A stretch of 64,000 nt of DNA from Dyella_A sp050749815 (GCF_050749815.1 NZ_CP192735.1:1054001-1118000), one strand, 5' to 3'; positions 34,644 through 45,764 are shown, counted from the first letter of the stretch. Numbers and translations are program-made. Notes: generated from the sequence alone by a model not told the origin.

Positions 34644-36023
34644 TCAGTCGCCCGCGCGGGCCGGCAGCTCGCCGTCGGCGAGGCGGATGCGCAGCGCGTC
34701 GCCGTCGTTCACCTCGGTGGTGGAACGCAGCACCTTGCCGTGCGCATCGAACACGATCGCGTAGCCGCGATCGAGCGTGGCCAGCGGGCTCACCGCGTGC
34801 AGCGCACGGGCGGTCTGGCCCAGCGTGAGTCGCTTGCGTTCCAGCATGCGCGCGAAGGCGCGGCGCAGGCGCGGATCGAGTTCGGCCAGTCGGCGCGCGA
34901 GCAGGGCGAGTCGATGGCGCGGATGCTGGGCGAGCAGGCGGCCGTGCAGTTGCTCCAGCCGGCGGTCGCGCCGCTGCTGACCGACCGCGCCGGCGGCGAG
35001 CAGCCGGCGATGCAGGTTCACCAGCCGCTCGCGATCGCGCGCCAGGCGGGCCTGCGGACGCTGCGCGTTGAGTCGGGCCAGCAGGTGATCCGCCCGCTGT
35101 GCCAGCGTGTGCTGCCGGCGCTGCTGCACGGTGGCGATGCGCTGACTCAACAACTTGAGTTGGCGCGACAGGTGCGCCGCATCGGGCACCAGCAGCTCGG
35201 CCGCGGCCGAGGGCGTGGGCGCGCGCAGATCGGCGACGAAGTCGGCGATGCTGAAATCCACCTCGTGCCCGACCGCGCACACCACCGGCACCGCGCTGGC
35301 ATGCACGGCGCGGGCGACGACCTCGTCGTTGAACGCCCACAGGTCTTCCAGCGAGCCGCCGCCGCGGGTCAGCAGCAGAGCGTCGTAGCGGCCGCTGGCC
35401 GAGGCTTTGCGCAGCATGGCGACGATCGCTGGTGGCGCTTCCTTGCCCTGCACGGGCACGGGCAGCACGTCCACTTCGAGCAGCGGCCAGCGTCGGCCGA
35501 GCACGCTGAGCACGTCGCGAATTGCCGCGCCGGTGGCCGAAGTGATCACGCCGAGGCGGCGGATGTAGCGGGGCAGCGGACGCTTGCGCGCGGGATCGAA
35601 CAGGCCTTCGGCGTCGAGCTTGGCCTTGAGCGCGTCGAACGCGCGGCGCAGGGCGCCTTCGCCGGCCGGCTCCATGGCTTCGGCGACCAGCTGGAACTCG
35701 CCGCGCGGCTCGTACAACCCCACCTTGGCGCGCACCAGCACCTGCATGCCGTCCACCGGCTTGAAGGTGAGCCGGCTGCTTTTCATCTTGAACATGGCGC
35801 AGCGCACCTGGGCGCCGGCGTCCTTCAGCGTGAAATACAGGTGGCCGGAGGCGGGGCGCGCCACGTTTGAGAGTTCGCCCTCGATCCACACCATCGGCAG
35901 CGCGTCCTCCAGCAGGCCGCGCACCAGCCGGTTCAACGTGCTGGGAGTGAGGATGCGGCGCGGTGTGGCGGCGTCATCGTCGGACGCCGGGCCACGTCCG
36001 GAGAAGGGATCGAAGGCAGACAT
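34644..36023 (-). CDS. xseA: Exodeoxyribonuclease VII large subunit
   Basis: A 459-aa protein. The N-terminal OB fold has LTPSTLNRLVRGLLEDALPMVWIEGELSNVARPASGHLYFTLKD. The catalytic domain has GVITSATGAAIRDVL, LLLTRGGGSLEDLWAFNDE and CAVGHEVDFSIADFVADLRAPTPSAAAEL. A long coiled-coil region (about 290-400) and a C-terminal strand segment (DRGYAIVFDAHGKVL) follow. With XseB it degrades single-stranded DNA from both ends. XseB is not in this window. Confidence 0.96.
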   Translation of the reverse strand: MSAFDPFSGRGPASDDDAATPRRILTPSTLNRLVRGLLEDALPMVWIEGELSNVARPASGHLYFTLKDAGAQVRCAMFKMKSSRLTFKPVDGMQVLVRAKVGLYEPRGEFQLVAEAMEPAGEGALRRAFDALKAKLDAEGLFDPARKRPLPRYIRRLGVITSATGAAIRDVLSVLGRRWPLLEVDVLPVPVQGKEAPPAIVAMLRKASASGRYDALLLTRGGGSLEDLWAFNDEVVARAVHASAVPVVCAVGHEVDFSIADFVADLRAPTPSAAAELLVPDAAHLSRQLKLLSQRIATVQQRRQHTLAQRADHLLARLNAQRPQARLARDRERLVNLHRRLLAAGAVGQQRRDRRLEQLHGRLLAQHPRHRLALLARRLAELDPRLRRAFARMLERKRLTLGQTARALHAVSPLATLDRGYAIVFDAHGKVLRSTTEVNDGDALRIRLADGELPARAGD

Positions 36024-36135
36024 GAGCGCGCGAGGTTAGCACGAAGGTGACGCGCAACATGCGCTTGCGCCGCGACCTGCGCGCGACTTCTCACGCAGGT
36101 TGCGTAAACAGCTGATTAAGATGGGTAAATGCAGC

Positions 36136-37617
36136 TCAGTTCGCGTCGTCGTCGTCCTGCCGGCGGCGCTGCCGCGCCTGCCGCGTGCGCCATGCGCGCA
36201 CCGCCAGATTGAGCGCGAACCAGGCCGATAGCAGCGCCAGCGGCCAGGCGATGATCGCCGGCCACAGCGCGGCCACCACCGCCAGCACGGTCAGCGCCAC
36301 CGTGCCGATCACCAGCGGGCTGATGTCGGTATCGCCCAGCACGCGCCGGTCGGTGAGCACGGCGCCCACCGAGTTGGCCAGGCGCAGGGCGCTGGCCGCT
36401 GCCCGGCCGGAGCTGCCGTTGCCGCCGCGCGGCCGCCGCGCCGCACGGCGCAGCTGCGCGGCCGGATCCTCGCCCGAGCGCTGCACGCGCTCGCCACGCA
36501 GGCGGCGCCGTGGCGCCAGCACGATCTCGGTGGCGTTGCCCAGGTCGGTTTCGTATTGCTCGGCGAGCTGCCGCGCGAAGCCCTGGTCTTCCACCGCCAC
36601 GTCGATCTCGCGGTTGCCCAGCCAGCTGGCCACATTGAGATTGGATGAGCCCACCCGCGCCCAGATGCCGTCGGCGACGGCCGTCTTGGCGTGGATCATC
36701 GAGCCGTTCCACTCGAACACGCGCACGCCGGCCTTGAGCAGCGGGCGGTAGCCGGAGCGCGACAGGCCGGCCACCATCGGAATGTCGCTGCTGCCGGGCA
36801 CCAGCAGGCGCACGTCCACCCCGTCGCGCGCGGCGGCTGCCAGCGCCTGCACGTACGGCGCCACGCCCACGAAATACGCATCGGTCAGCCATAGCGTCTT
36901 GCGCGCCATGGCGGCGATCTGCTGATCGAGCCGGTACAAGCCGGCGGTGGACGGTTCGGTGGCGATCACCCGCAGCGACACCTGACCCGGCGGCTCATGC
37001 AAGGCTTCGGCGGGCCAGCGCGGCAGCGGTGCGCCGGTGCCGGCCCAGCTGCGGCCGAAGGCAGCTTCCACTTCCGCGACCGCAGGCCCGCGCAGCGCTA
37101 CGCCGGTATCGCGCCACGGTGCGACGCCGCGTGACGGGTCGCCGAGCCACTTCTCGCTGATGCACACGCCGGACAGAAAACCGAGTTCGCCGTCGACCAC
37201 CAGCACCTTGCGGTGGTCGCGGCTGATCCAGCCGAACGGCCGGCCGAGCTGCGGGCGGTTGAATACGCGGACCTGGCCGCCGGCCTCGCGCAACGGTTTC
37301 CAGAACGCCGCGCCGGATTGCCCCAGGCAACCGACCCAGTCGCACACCACCGCCACGAACACGCCGGCCAGCGCGCGCTCGACCAGCGCGTCGCGAAACG
37401 CGCGGCCCACGCTGTCGTCGCGGATGATGTAGTTCTCCAGCAGCACCCGCTTGCGCGCGTGGCGGATCGCCGCCAGCCAGCGCTGGTAGTGCACGGCCGC
37501 GTCGATCAGCAACTCCACCGCGTTGCCGGTGAGCAGGGGCGCGCCGGCTGCGCGGCTGAGCGCCTGGGCAGCGATGAGGCGATCCGGGCGGGAGGTATCC
37601 AGGGGAGATGAAGCCAT
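36136..37617 (-). CDS. Phospholipase D-family cardiolipin synthase-like protein
   Basis: A 493-aa protein with two HKD motifs: SRDHRKVLVVD (H135, K137, D142) and MIHAKTAVAD (H309, K311, D316), each followed by the usual Gly-Ser/Asn. Unlike classical ClsA, the membrane helices are C-terminal (about 435-470) instead of N-terminal, and an Arg-rich stretch precedes them. It probably condenses two phospholipids to form cardiolipin or a related lipid. It diverges from the acetyl-CoA hydrolase gene with 52 bp between them. Confidence 0.85.
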   Translation of the reverse strand: MASSPLDTSRPDRLIAAQALSRAAGAPLLTGNAVELLIDAAVHYQRWLAAIRHARKRVLLENYIIRDDSVGRAFRDALVERALAGVFVAVVCDWVGCLGQSGAAFWKPLREAGGQVRVFNRPQLGRPFGWISRDHRKVLVVDGELGFLSGVCISEKWLGDPSRGVAPWRDTGVALRGPAVAEVEAAFGRSWAGTGAPLPRWPAEALHEPPGQVSLRVIATEPSTAGLYRLDQQIAAMARKTLWLTDAYFVGVAPYVQALAAAARDGVDVRLLVPGSSDIPMVAGLSRSGYRPLLKAGVRVFEWNGSMIHAKTAVADGIWARVGSSNLNVASWLGNREIDVAVEDQGFARQLAEQYETDLGNATEIVLAPRRRLRGERVQRSGEDPAAQLRRAARRPRGGNGSSGRAAASALRLANSVGAVLTDRRVLGDTDISPLVIGTVALTVLAVVAALWPAIIAWPLALLSAWFALNLAVRAWRTRQARQRRRQDDDDAN

Positions 37618-37669
37618 CGGGCGAGTCTAGGGCATGCGTCGTGAAAGACGCTTCTGGCATGATCCGGCC

Positions 37670-39616
37670 ATGCCACTCCAGCAGCGATACACGGACACGA
37701 CCGCCTGCGCGCAAGTCATCGCCGACCGGCTCGGTCCGGACCTGCGCGTGGCCGCCCCGCTGGGCCTGGGCAAGCCGCACGACCTGCTCAACGCCATCTA
37801 CGTGTTGATCGCCGCCCAGCCGGCGCGCTCGCTCACCCTGTACACCGCGCTGTCGCTGACCCGGCCGGCCCCGAAGCCGGGGCTGGAAGCGCGTTTCCTG
37901 GGGCCGTTCCTGGCGCGCCATTTCGGCGAAGATGCGGTCGACCCGCAGTACGCGCTCGACCAGGCGCGCGATGCGCTGCCGCCGAACGTGGCGGTGCACG
38001 AGTTCTACATGCAGTCCGGCGTGATGCTGCACTCGGGCAGTGCCCAGCGCAGCTACATCAGCCAGAACTACACCCACGTGGCACGCGACCTGGCCGTGCA
38101 GGACATCAACCTGCTGGTGCAGCTGGTGGCGCGGCGCGAGACCGCCGAGGGCGTGCGCTACAGCCTGTCCAGCAATCCCGATCTCACGCTGGATTTCCTC
38201 GACCGCGTGGTGGCGTCGGGCCGGCCGCGGCCACTGTGTGTGGCGGTGGTGCATCCGGAGCTGCCGTACCTGTCCGGCAACGCTGAGGTGCCGCAGGACT
38301 ACTTCGACATCGAGCTGGCGCCCGAGCACTCGCCGCCGCTGTTCGCGCTGCCGCGCCAGCCGGTGGCGACCGCCGAATACGCGCTGGGTCTGCACGCCAG
38401 CGCGCTGGTGAAGGACGGCGGCTGCCTGCAGATCGGCATCGGCGCCCTGTCCGATGCGCTGGTGCACGCCCTGTTGCTGCGCCAGCGCGAGAACCTCGCC
38501 TGGCGCGCCGCGCTGGAGGCGCTGGACAGCGGCTACGTCACCCACACGCTGGCGCTTTCGCTGGGCGGGATGGAGCCGTTCCAGCGCGGCCTCTACGGCG
38601 CCAGCGAAATGGTGATGGACGGCTTCATGCACCTGCAGCGCGGTGGCATCCTCAAGCGCCGCGCGTGGGACAACCTGGCGCTGGAGCGCGCTGCGGCGAT
38701 CGGTCGGTTGCCGGCCGATGCGCCGGGCGGGCACTACCTGCGCGGGGCCTTCTTCCTCGGCTCGCGCGAGCTGTACCGCTGGCTGCACGAGACGGAGGCA
38801 GCGGATCCGGACGCGATCGACATGTGCCGCGTCTCCAACGTCAACCAGCTCTATGGCGATCACCAGGTGCTGGCCAGCCTGCAGCGCCGCGGCGCGCGCT
38901 TCTTCAACACCTGCATGATGGCCACGCTCACCGGCGCGGCGGTCTCCGACGGCCTGGAAGACGGCCACGTGGTGAGCGGCGTGGGTGGCCAGTACAACTT
39001 CGTGGCGATGGCGCACGAGCTGCCGGATGGGCGTTCCGCGCTGCTGCTGCGGGCCACCCGGGAAGGGGCGCACGGCACCGAGACCAACATCCGCTTCAAC
39101 TACGGAGCCACCACCATCCCGCGCCACCTGCGCGACCTGTTCATCACCGAGTATGGTGTGGCCGATCTGCGCGGCAAGACCGACGAGGAATGCGTGGAGG
39201 CGATGCTGTCGATCTGCGACGCGCGCTTCGTCGATGCGCTGGCCGCGGAGGCGAAATCGCACGGCAAGCTGCGCGCCGATTTCGTGGTGCCCGAGGCCTG
39301 GCGCCAGCACCGTCCGGAACGCCTGGCCGAAGCGCTGGCGCCCTTGCGCAAGCGCGGTCTGATGCCGACGTTTCCGTTCGGTAGCGACTTCACCGAAGTC
39401 GAACAGCGGCTGCTGCCGGCACTGGGCTGGCTCAAGACCAACAGCCGCACCTGGCGTGGCAAGTGGCGCCTGTTGCGGGCCATCGCCCGGCCCGGCGAAG
39501 CCCGTGCCAACGAGCGTGAGGCGCTGGCGCGCATGGACCTGGAGCATCCCGTATCGCTGGCCGATCGCCTGCAGCGGCGCCTGCTGCAGGCCGCGCTTCG
39601 CCACGCTGGAAACTGA
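37670..39616 (+). CDS. Acetyl-CoA hydrolase/transferase family protein (long form)
   Basis: A 648-aa protein, well above the 430-510 residues usual for the family. It contains LQIGIGALSDALVHALL (CoA-transferase Gly-rich region), YGASEMVMDGFMHL, and in the C-terminal AcetylCoA_hyd_C domain VSGVGGQYNFVAMAHEL and GTETNIRFNYGATTIPRHLRDLFITEYGVADLRGKT. The extra length lies mainly in the middle (about 300-400) and at the end. It likely moves CoA between acyl-CoA and a carboxylate or hydrolyses acyl-CoA; the substrate is unknown. Confidence 0.87.
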   Translation: MPLQQRYTDTTACAQVIADRLGPDLRVAAPLGLGKPHDLLNAIYVLIAAQPARSLTLYTALSLTRPAPKPGLEARFLGPFLARHFGEDAVDPQYALDQARDALPPNVAVHEFYMQSGVMLHSGSAQRSYISQNYTHVARDLAVQDINLLVQLVARRETAEGVRYSLSSNPDLTLDFLDRVVASGRPRPLCVAVVHPELPYLSGNAEVPQDYFDIELAPEHSPPLFALPRQPVATAEYALGLHASALVKDGGCLQIGIGALSDALVHALLLRQRENLAWRAALEALDSGYVTHTLALSLGGMEPFQRGLYGASEMVMDGFMHLQRGGILKRRAWDNLALERAAAIGRLPADAPGGHYLRGAFFLGSRELYRWLHETEAADPDAIDMCRVSNVNQLYGDHQVLASLQRRGARFFNTCMMATLTGAAVSDGLEDGHVVSGVGGQYNFVAMAHELPDGRSALLLRATREGAHGTETNIRFNYGATTIPRHLRDLFITEYGVADLRGKTDEECVEAMLSICDARFVDALAAEAKSHGKLRADFVVPEAWRQHRPERLAEALAPLRKRGLMPTFPFGSDFTEVEQRLLPALGWLKTNSRTWRGKWRLLRAIARPGEARANEREALARMDLEHPVSLADRLQRRLLQAALRHAGN

Positions 39617-39619
39617 GCG

Positions 39620-40807
39620 TCAGGTGCCGGCCAGGGGTACGGAGACGGTGAGGCAACTGCCGCGTCCGGGGAGCGAGCGCACCTGCACCGGCGCGCCCAG
39701 GGTCTCGGCCGTGCGCCGCACGATCCATAGTCCCAGCCCCAGCCCTTCGTTGCGCGGGTCGGCCTGCTGAAAGGCGCCGAACATCCGCTCCGCCTGGGCC
39801 GGGTCCATGCCGATGCCGGTGTCGGCCACGGTGATAACAGCATGCTGCCCACGCCGGCGCGCGCCCAGCAGCACCGAGCCATGCGACGTGTACTTGACCG
39901 CGTTGCCCACCAGGTTGCCCACCAGCGCCGACAGCAGGGCGCGATGACTGTGCACCACCAGGGAGCTGGCCACCGTGCGCAGTCGCAGCCCTTTCGCTTC
40001 GGCCTGGCGTTGCCAGCGTTGTGCGATGGGATGCAGCACCTCCTGCAGCGGCAGGTCGCCGAGGGTCGGCAAGGCCACGGTGCCCTGGCTGCCGGCCAGC
40101 GCAGCGAGGTCGTCGAGCTGGTTGCCGACCTCGATCATCGCCGCCTGTGCCGTCTGGACCAGTTGCGCCGGATCGGCTGCATCGCCACGGCGCAACTTTT
40201 CGAGCGCGTAGACCGCTGCGCGCAGCGGCGTGCGCAGATCGTGGCCGGCGATCGCCATGAGGCGACCGCGGTACTCGTTGGAGGTGCGCACCAGGCCTAG
40301 CGCGTGGTCCAGTTCGAGCTGGCTGCTCACTTGCCGGGCCAGCGCCCGCAGGCGATCCAGCTGATCGGCATGAAGCTGGCGGGGATAGTGATCGAACACG
40401 CACAGCGCGCCGAGCGCGGTGCCGTCGGAAGCGCGCAGCGGAAAGCCGACGCAGTAGCGCAGCGGCGGGTGGGCCGCGCTCAGGCGGCTGCCGGCGAAGC
40501 GCGGATCGCGCTGAGCATCGGCCACGATCAGCGCGTCTTGCTGCCGTGCGGCGTAGTCGAAGAATGTCTCGCTGTCCGGTACGCGGTCTGCGCGCATTCC
40601 CCAACGGCCGATGCAGCGCTGGCGTTCATCCTCGACCAGGCCGATCAGGGCCGCCGGGGTCTGGCACAAGCCTGCCGCGATCATGGCGGCGTCGTCGAAA
40701 TCGGTTCGCGGTGTGGCGTCGTGTCCGGAGCGGTCGAGTCCTTCGACGCGCGGTGCATCGGCTGGCCGCCCAGCGGCCGGGGCAGTGGGGGAGGATGACT
40801 GGGTCAT
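39620..40807 (-). CDS. Soluble GAF-domain sensor histidine kinase
   Basis: A 395-aa protein without membrane helices. An N-terminal GAF domain (about 35-165) is followed by HisKA with the phospho-acceptor in IAGHDLRTPLRAAV (H189), and by a HATPase domain with N box NLVGNAVKYT, G1 DTGIGMD and G2 GLGLGLWIV. It would sense a cytoplasmic ligand or redox state through GAF. No response regulator is adjacent, so its partner is elsewhere. It converges with the acetyl-CoA hydrolase gene (stops three bases apart) and diverges from ispG. Confidence 0.92.
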   Translation of the reverse strand: MTQSSSPTAPAAGRPADAPRVEGLDRSGHDATPRTDFDDAAMIAAGLCQTPAALIGLVEDERQRCIGRWGMRADRVPDSETFFDYAARQQDALIVADAQRDPRFAGSRLSAAHPPLRYCVGFPLRASDGTALGALCVFDHYPRQLHADQLDRLRALARQVSSQLELDHALGLVRTSNEYRGRLMAIAGHDLRTPLRAAVYALEKLRRGDAADPAQLVQTAQAAMIEVGNQLDDLAALAGSQGTVALPTLGDLPLQEVLHPIAQRWQRQAEAKGLRLRTVASSLVVHSHRALLSALVGNLVGNAVKYTSHGSVLLGARRRGQHAVITVADTGIGMDPAQAERMFGAFQQADPRNEGLGLGLWIVRRTAETLGAPVQVRSLPGRGSCLTVSVPLAGT

Positions 40808-40971
40808 GACAGGGCCGACGCTATCGCCGGTGATGCGTGCGTGACGTGAGCGTCTGCGGGTGACGCGTTACGCAGCGTTTACGGATCGCCGCGGCGCGGT
40901 GGGAGCAGGGGCCTTCGGTTATCCTTGGCGTTTCGCCGCCAACCCTCGCGGCAAGCGCACCTCCGAGCCCC

Positions 40972-42231
<1,260 letters not shown>

Positions 42232-42235
42232 GGCG

Positions 42236-42910
42236 ATGACCGGCGATCCGGAAGCGTCGATCCTGCGCGTGTGGCACGGCCACGCGGCGCCGTGGACGCG
42301 GGCGGTGCGCGAGCAGGCGATCGCCAGCCGGCAGCTGGTGACCGACGCGGCGATCGTCGAGGCGGTGCTCGCGCGGCAACCGCAGCGGGTGATCGACCTG
42401 GGCTGCGGGGAGGGCTGGCTGCTGCGTGCGCTGGCCGCGCACGGCATCGACGGCCTGGGCATCGATGCGGTGCCGGCGCTGGTCGATACCGCCCGCGCTG
42501 CCGGCGGCGGGCGCTTCATCACCATGGATTACGCGACCATCGCGGCCGGCTCGCTCGACGAGCGCGCCGACATCGTGGTGTGCAATTTCTCGCTGCTCGG
42601 CGAGGCGTCCGTCGACCGCTTGCTGGCAGCGATACCTCCGCTGCTGACGCCGGGTGGCGCGCTGCTGATCCAGACGCTGCATCCGTGGAGCGCCTGCGGC
42701 GAGGCGGACTATCGCGACGGCTGGCGCGAGGGCTCGTGGGTCGGCTGCGGCGAGGGCTTCGGCGAAGCAGCGCCGTGGTACTTCCGTACGTTCGCCGGCT
42801 GGATGCGCAGCTTCAGCGCGGCCGGGCTGGTGCCGGCATCGATGCGCGAGCCGTTGCATCCGCACAGCGGACGGCCGGCGTCGGTGATCTTCGAACTGGT
42901 GCCGCGCTGA
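42236..42910 (+). CDS. Class I SAM-dependent methyltransferase
   Basis: About 224 aa from an ATG at 42236. An upstream in-frame ATG at 42191 would overlap ispG by 41 bases. Motif I is RVIDLGCGEGWLLRAL, the acidic residue after strand 2 is in GIDAV, and strand 4 is ADIVVCNFSLLG, followed by PLLTPGGALLIQTLHPW. It methylates an unknown small molecule or macromolecule. Its stop is one base from that of the convergent aat gene. Confidence 0.88.
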   Translation: MTGDPEASILRVWHGHAAPWTRAVREQAIASRQLVTDAAIVEAVLARQPQRVIDLGCGEGWLLRALAAHGIDGLGIDAVPALVDTARAAGGGRFITMDYATIAAGSLDERADIVVCNFSLLGEASVDRLLAAIPPLLTPGGALLIQTLHPWSACGEADYRDGWREGSWVGCGEGFGEAAPWYFRTFAGWMRSFSAAGLVPASMREPLHPHSGRPASVIFELVPR

Positions 42911-42911
42911 C

Positions 42912-43637
42912 TCAGGCCAGGTCGCGGGCGGCCATGGGCGCAACGTTGCGCCACAGCGAAGGGTTCAGCGGTTTCGCCGCCAGCGTGTGCAGCGCCGCCA
43001 AAAAGGTGGTGCGCGGCATTTCCTGCGCGCCCAGCGACAGCAGATGCGGATTGGATACCTGCGCGTCGAGCAGCGGGCATTGCCAGTCGTGCAGCAGGCG
43101 CGCCAGTGTCAGCAAGGCGACCTTGGAGCCGCCGCTCTCGCGGCTGAACATCGATTCGCCGCTGAACAGGCGCCCGGACATCACGCCGTAGATGCCGCCG
43201 ACCAGGCGCTCGCCGTGCCACACCTCCACGCTGTGCGCGTGGCCGCCGGCGTGCAGTGCGGCGTAGGCATCCACCATCTCGGCGCTGATCCAGGTGCCGG
43301 GCTGGCCATCGCGCGGCGCGGCGCAGGCGTGCATCACGCCGAGGAAATCGCGGTTCACCGTCACGTGCCAGTCGCAGCGCGTGAGCAGACGCCGCAGCGA
43401 GCGGTTCGGCCGGCACAGCGGCGCCGTCGGGAACACGCAGCGCGGATCGGGCGACCACCACAGAATCGGCTCGCCCTCGTTGAACCAGGGAAAGATGCCC
43501 TGCGCGTAGGCCGCGCGCAGGCGCTGTACCGACAGGTCGCCGCCGAAGGCGAGCAGGCCGGACGGTTCGCTCAAGGCCTCGGCGGGATCGGGAAAGCGCT
43601 CCGCCGGCCAGTGATCGAGCAGCGGCAGGCGGATCAT
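42912..43637 (-). CDS. aat: Leucyl/phenylalanyl-tRNA--protein transferase
   Basis: A 241-aa protein with the Aat family signature FPDPAEALSEPSGLLAFGGDLS, AYAQGIFPWFNEGEPILWWSPDPRCVFP, and the C-terminal GNAT-like core (GGIYGVMSGRLFSGESMFSRESGGSKVAL). It adds Leu or Phe to N-terminal Arg/Lys of proteins to make N-degrons recognised by ClpS-ClpAP. It is preceded, with an ATGA overlap (43634-43637), by a GNAT-fold acetyltransferase gene, so the two should be translated together. Confidence 0.96.
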   Translation of the reverse strand: MIRLPLLDHWPAERFPDPAEALSEPSGLLAFGGDLSVQRLRAAYAQGIFPWFNEGEPILWWSPDPRCVFPTAPLCRPNRSLRRLLTRCDWHVTVNRDFLGVMHACAAPRDGQPGTWISAEMVDAYAALHAGGHAHSVEVWHGERLVGGIYGVMSGRLFSGESMFSRESGGSKVALLTLARLLHDWQCPLLDAQVSNPHLLSLGAQEMPRTTFLAALHTLAAKPLNPSLWRNVAPMAARDLA

Positions 43638-44788
43638 GCCGCGTCGTCCGTCGTGCGGCCGTGCGCGTAGGGGCTGTGTGCTGCCAGTTCCTGCGCGTAG
43701 GCCTGCACGGAATCGGTCTCGTGCACCAGCGCATCGCGCACCGCGCGGCGGAACTGCGGGTGCGCCAGGTAATGGCGCGAGTGCGTATGCACCGGCAGGA
43801 AACCGCGCGCCAGCTTGTGCTCGCCCTGCGCGCCGGGTTCGAAACGCTGCAGTCCGCGCGCGATCGCGTGCTCGATGCCGCGGTAGTAGCAGAGCTCGAA
43901 GTGCAGCCCCGGCACCTCCACGCTGGCGCCCCAGTAGCGCCCGTACAGTGTGTCCGCGCTCTGGATCAGCAGCGCCATCGCCACGATCGTTTCCCCGTCA
44001 CGCGCCAGCACCAGCTGCACGGCATCGCCCAGCGTGTCGCCGAGCGACAGGAAGAACGCGCGGGTGAGGGCGGCATGGTTGCCTTTGGCGTCGAAGGTGC
44101 TTTCGTACAGCGCGTGCACCCGGCGCCACTCGTCGCGGCTCAGGCTGGCGCCGCCGCGCATCTCGATCTGCAGGCCGCTGCGCGCCACCTGTGCGCGCTC
44201 GTGGCGGATGTTCTTGCGCTTCTTGTGGTTGAGCGCGGCGAGGAAGGCATCGAAATCGGCGTAGTCGCGGTTGTGCCAGTGAAACTGCACGTCGGTGCGC
44301 GTCAGCCAGTGGTCGTCGAAGGCGGGCAGCTCGTCGGCGAGCAGGAAGTTCGCGTGCAGCGACGACAGGCCCAGCCGGTCGACCTCGCCGCGCATCGCCG
44401 TCACCAGCGCCTGTCGCAGCGCCGCCGCGTGCCGGCCACGGCCGGCCAGCAGCCGCGGCCCGGTGACGGGCGAGTAGGGCACGGCGTTGAGCAGCTTCGG
44501 GTAGTACTCGCCGCCCGCGCGCTCCCACGCGCTGGCCCAGCTCCAGTCGAACACGAACTCGCCGTGCGAGTTGCCCTTGAGATACAGCGGCGCGGCGGCG
44601 ACCAGGGTCTCGCCTTCGTACAGACCCAGGTGATGAGCCTGCCAGCCCCAGTCGTTGCGGATGCAGCCGGTCGCTTCAAGCGCGGCGAGGAAAGCGTGCG
44701 AGACGAACGGGTTGTCGTCCGGCCGCAGGCTGTCCCAGGCGTGCGGCGCGATCGCATCGATCGCGCCATGGAAGCGGGGTTCGAGCAC
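43634..44788 (-). CDS. GNAT/FemAB-like acyltransferase (DUF482 family)
   Basis: A 384-aa protein matching the peptidogalycan/DUF482 group: AWDSLRPDDNPFVSHAFLAALE at the start, NHKKRKNIRHERAQV in the centre, and YGRYWGASVEVPGLHFELCYYRGIEHAIARGLQRFEPGAQGEHKLARGF near the end. The family has a double GNAT fold and an unknown acceptor. It is translationally coupled to aat. Its stop overlap with aat and 19-bp distance to trxB (same strand) suggest a trxB-DUF482-aat transcript. Confidence 0.88.
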   Translation of the reverse strand: MLEPRFHGAIDAIAPHAWDSLRPDDNPFVSHAFLAALEATGCIRNDWGWQAHHLGLYEGETLVAAAPLYLKGNSHGEFVFDWSWASAWERAGGEYYPKLLNAVPYSPVTGPRLLAGRGRHAAALRQALVTAMRGEVDRLGLSSLHANFLLADELPAFDDHWLTRTDVQFHWHNRDYADFDAFLAALNHKKRKNIRHERAQVARSGLQIEMRGGASLSRDEWRRVHALYESTFDAKGNHAALTRAFFLSLGDTLGDAVQLVLARDGETIVAMALLIQSADTLYGRYWGASVEVPGLHFELCYYRGIEHAIARGLQRFEPGAQGEHKLARGFLPVHTHSRHYLAHPQFRRAVRDALVHETDSVQAYAQELAAHSPYAHGRTTDDAA

Positions 44789-44807
44789 GGCCGGATCCGC
44801 TCTTCCG

Positions 44808-45764
44808 TTACTCCGGCTGCTCCAGCCAGCGTTCGGCGTCCAGCGCGGCCATGCAGCCGAAGCCGGCCGAAGTGATCGCCTGGCGATAGACGTGGTCGGC
44901 CACGTCGCCGGCGGCGAACACGCCCGGCACCGAGGTCATCGTGGCCATGCCGTTCTGGCCGCTGTGGGTCTTGATGTAGCCGTCGTGCATGTCCAGCTGG
45001 CCCTGGAAGATGCCGGTGTTCGGCGTGTGGCCGATCGCCACGAAGAAGCCGGTGGCTTCGATGTCGCGCGTGGCTTCGCCGTCGACCGCCTTCACCCGCA
45101 CGCCGGTAACGCCGGAGTCGTCGCCCAGCACTTCGTCGATGGTGTGGTTCCACACCAGCTCGATCTTGCCGGCTTCGGCCTTGGCGAACAGCTTGTCCTG
45201 CATGATCTTCTCGGCGCGCAGCGTGTCACGGCGGTGCACCAGGTAGACCTTGCGGGCGATGTTGGAGAGATACAGCGCCTCTTCCACGGCCGTGTTGCCG
45301 CCGCCGACCACCACCACGTCCTGCTCGCGGAAGAAGAAGCCGTCGCAGGTGGCGCAGGCGGACACGCCCTTGCCCTTGAACTTCTCTTCCGAGGCGATGC
45401 CCAGGTACTTGGCGGTGGCGCCGGTAGCGATGATCAGCGCGTCGGCGGTGTACTCGCCGGAGTCGCCCTTGAGGGTGAACGGGCGCTTGGACAGATCCAC
45501 CTGGTGGATGTGATCGAACACCATTTCGGTATGGAAACGCTCGGCGTGCTCGGCCATGCGCTGCATCAGCATCGGTCCCTGCAGGCCTTCCACGTCGCCG
45601 GGCCAGTTGTCCACTTCGGTGGTGGTCATCAGCTGGCCGCCCTGCTGCAGGCCGGTGATCAGCGTCGGCTTGAGGTTGGCGCGGGCGGCGTACACGGCGG
45701 CGGTGTAGCCGGCGGGGCCGGAGCCGAGGATCAGCAGGCGGCTGTGCTTGGGCGTTGCGGACAT
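44808..45764 (-). CDS. trxB: Thioredoxin reductase
   Basis: A 318-aa flavoprotein: FAD motif LLILGSGPAGYTAAVYAARA, redox-active CATC (C137, C140), NADPH motif VVVVGGGNTAVEEALYLS, and the closing FAAGDVADHVYRQAITSAGFGCMAALDAE. It reduces thioredoxin with NADPH in the cytoplasm. The start at 45764 gives family length. It diverges from ald across a 216-bp gap. In E. coli, trxB also lies near ftsK-lolA, with lrp between; here ald occupies that position. Confidence 0.97.
   Translation of the reverse strand: MSATPKHSRLLILGSGPAGYTAAVYAARANLKPTLITGLQQGGQLMTTTEVDNWPGDVEGLQGPMLMQRMAEHAERFHTEMVFDHIHQVDLSKRPFTLKGDSGEYTADALIIATGATAKYLGIASEEKFKGKGVSACATCDGFFFREQDVVVVGGGNTAVEEALYLSNIARKVYLVHRRDTLRAEKIMQDKLFAKAEAGKIELVWNHTIDEVLGDDSGVTGVRVKAVDGEATRDIEATGFFVAIGHTPNTGIFQGQLDMHDGYIKTHSGQNGMATMTSVPGVFAAGDVADHVYRQAITSAGFGCMAALDAERWLEQPE

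Noticed and set aside
36995..39604. 869-aa minus-strand open frame across the PLD and acetyl-CoA hydrolase genes
   Set aside because: Shadow frame; both real genes have catalytic motifs.
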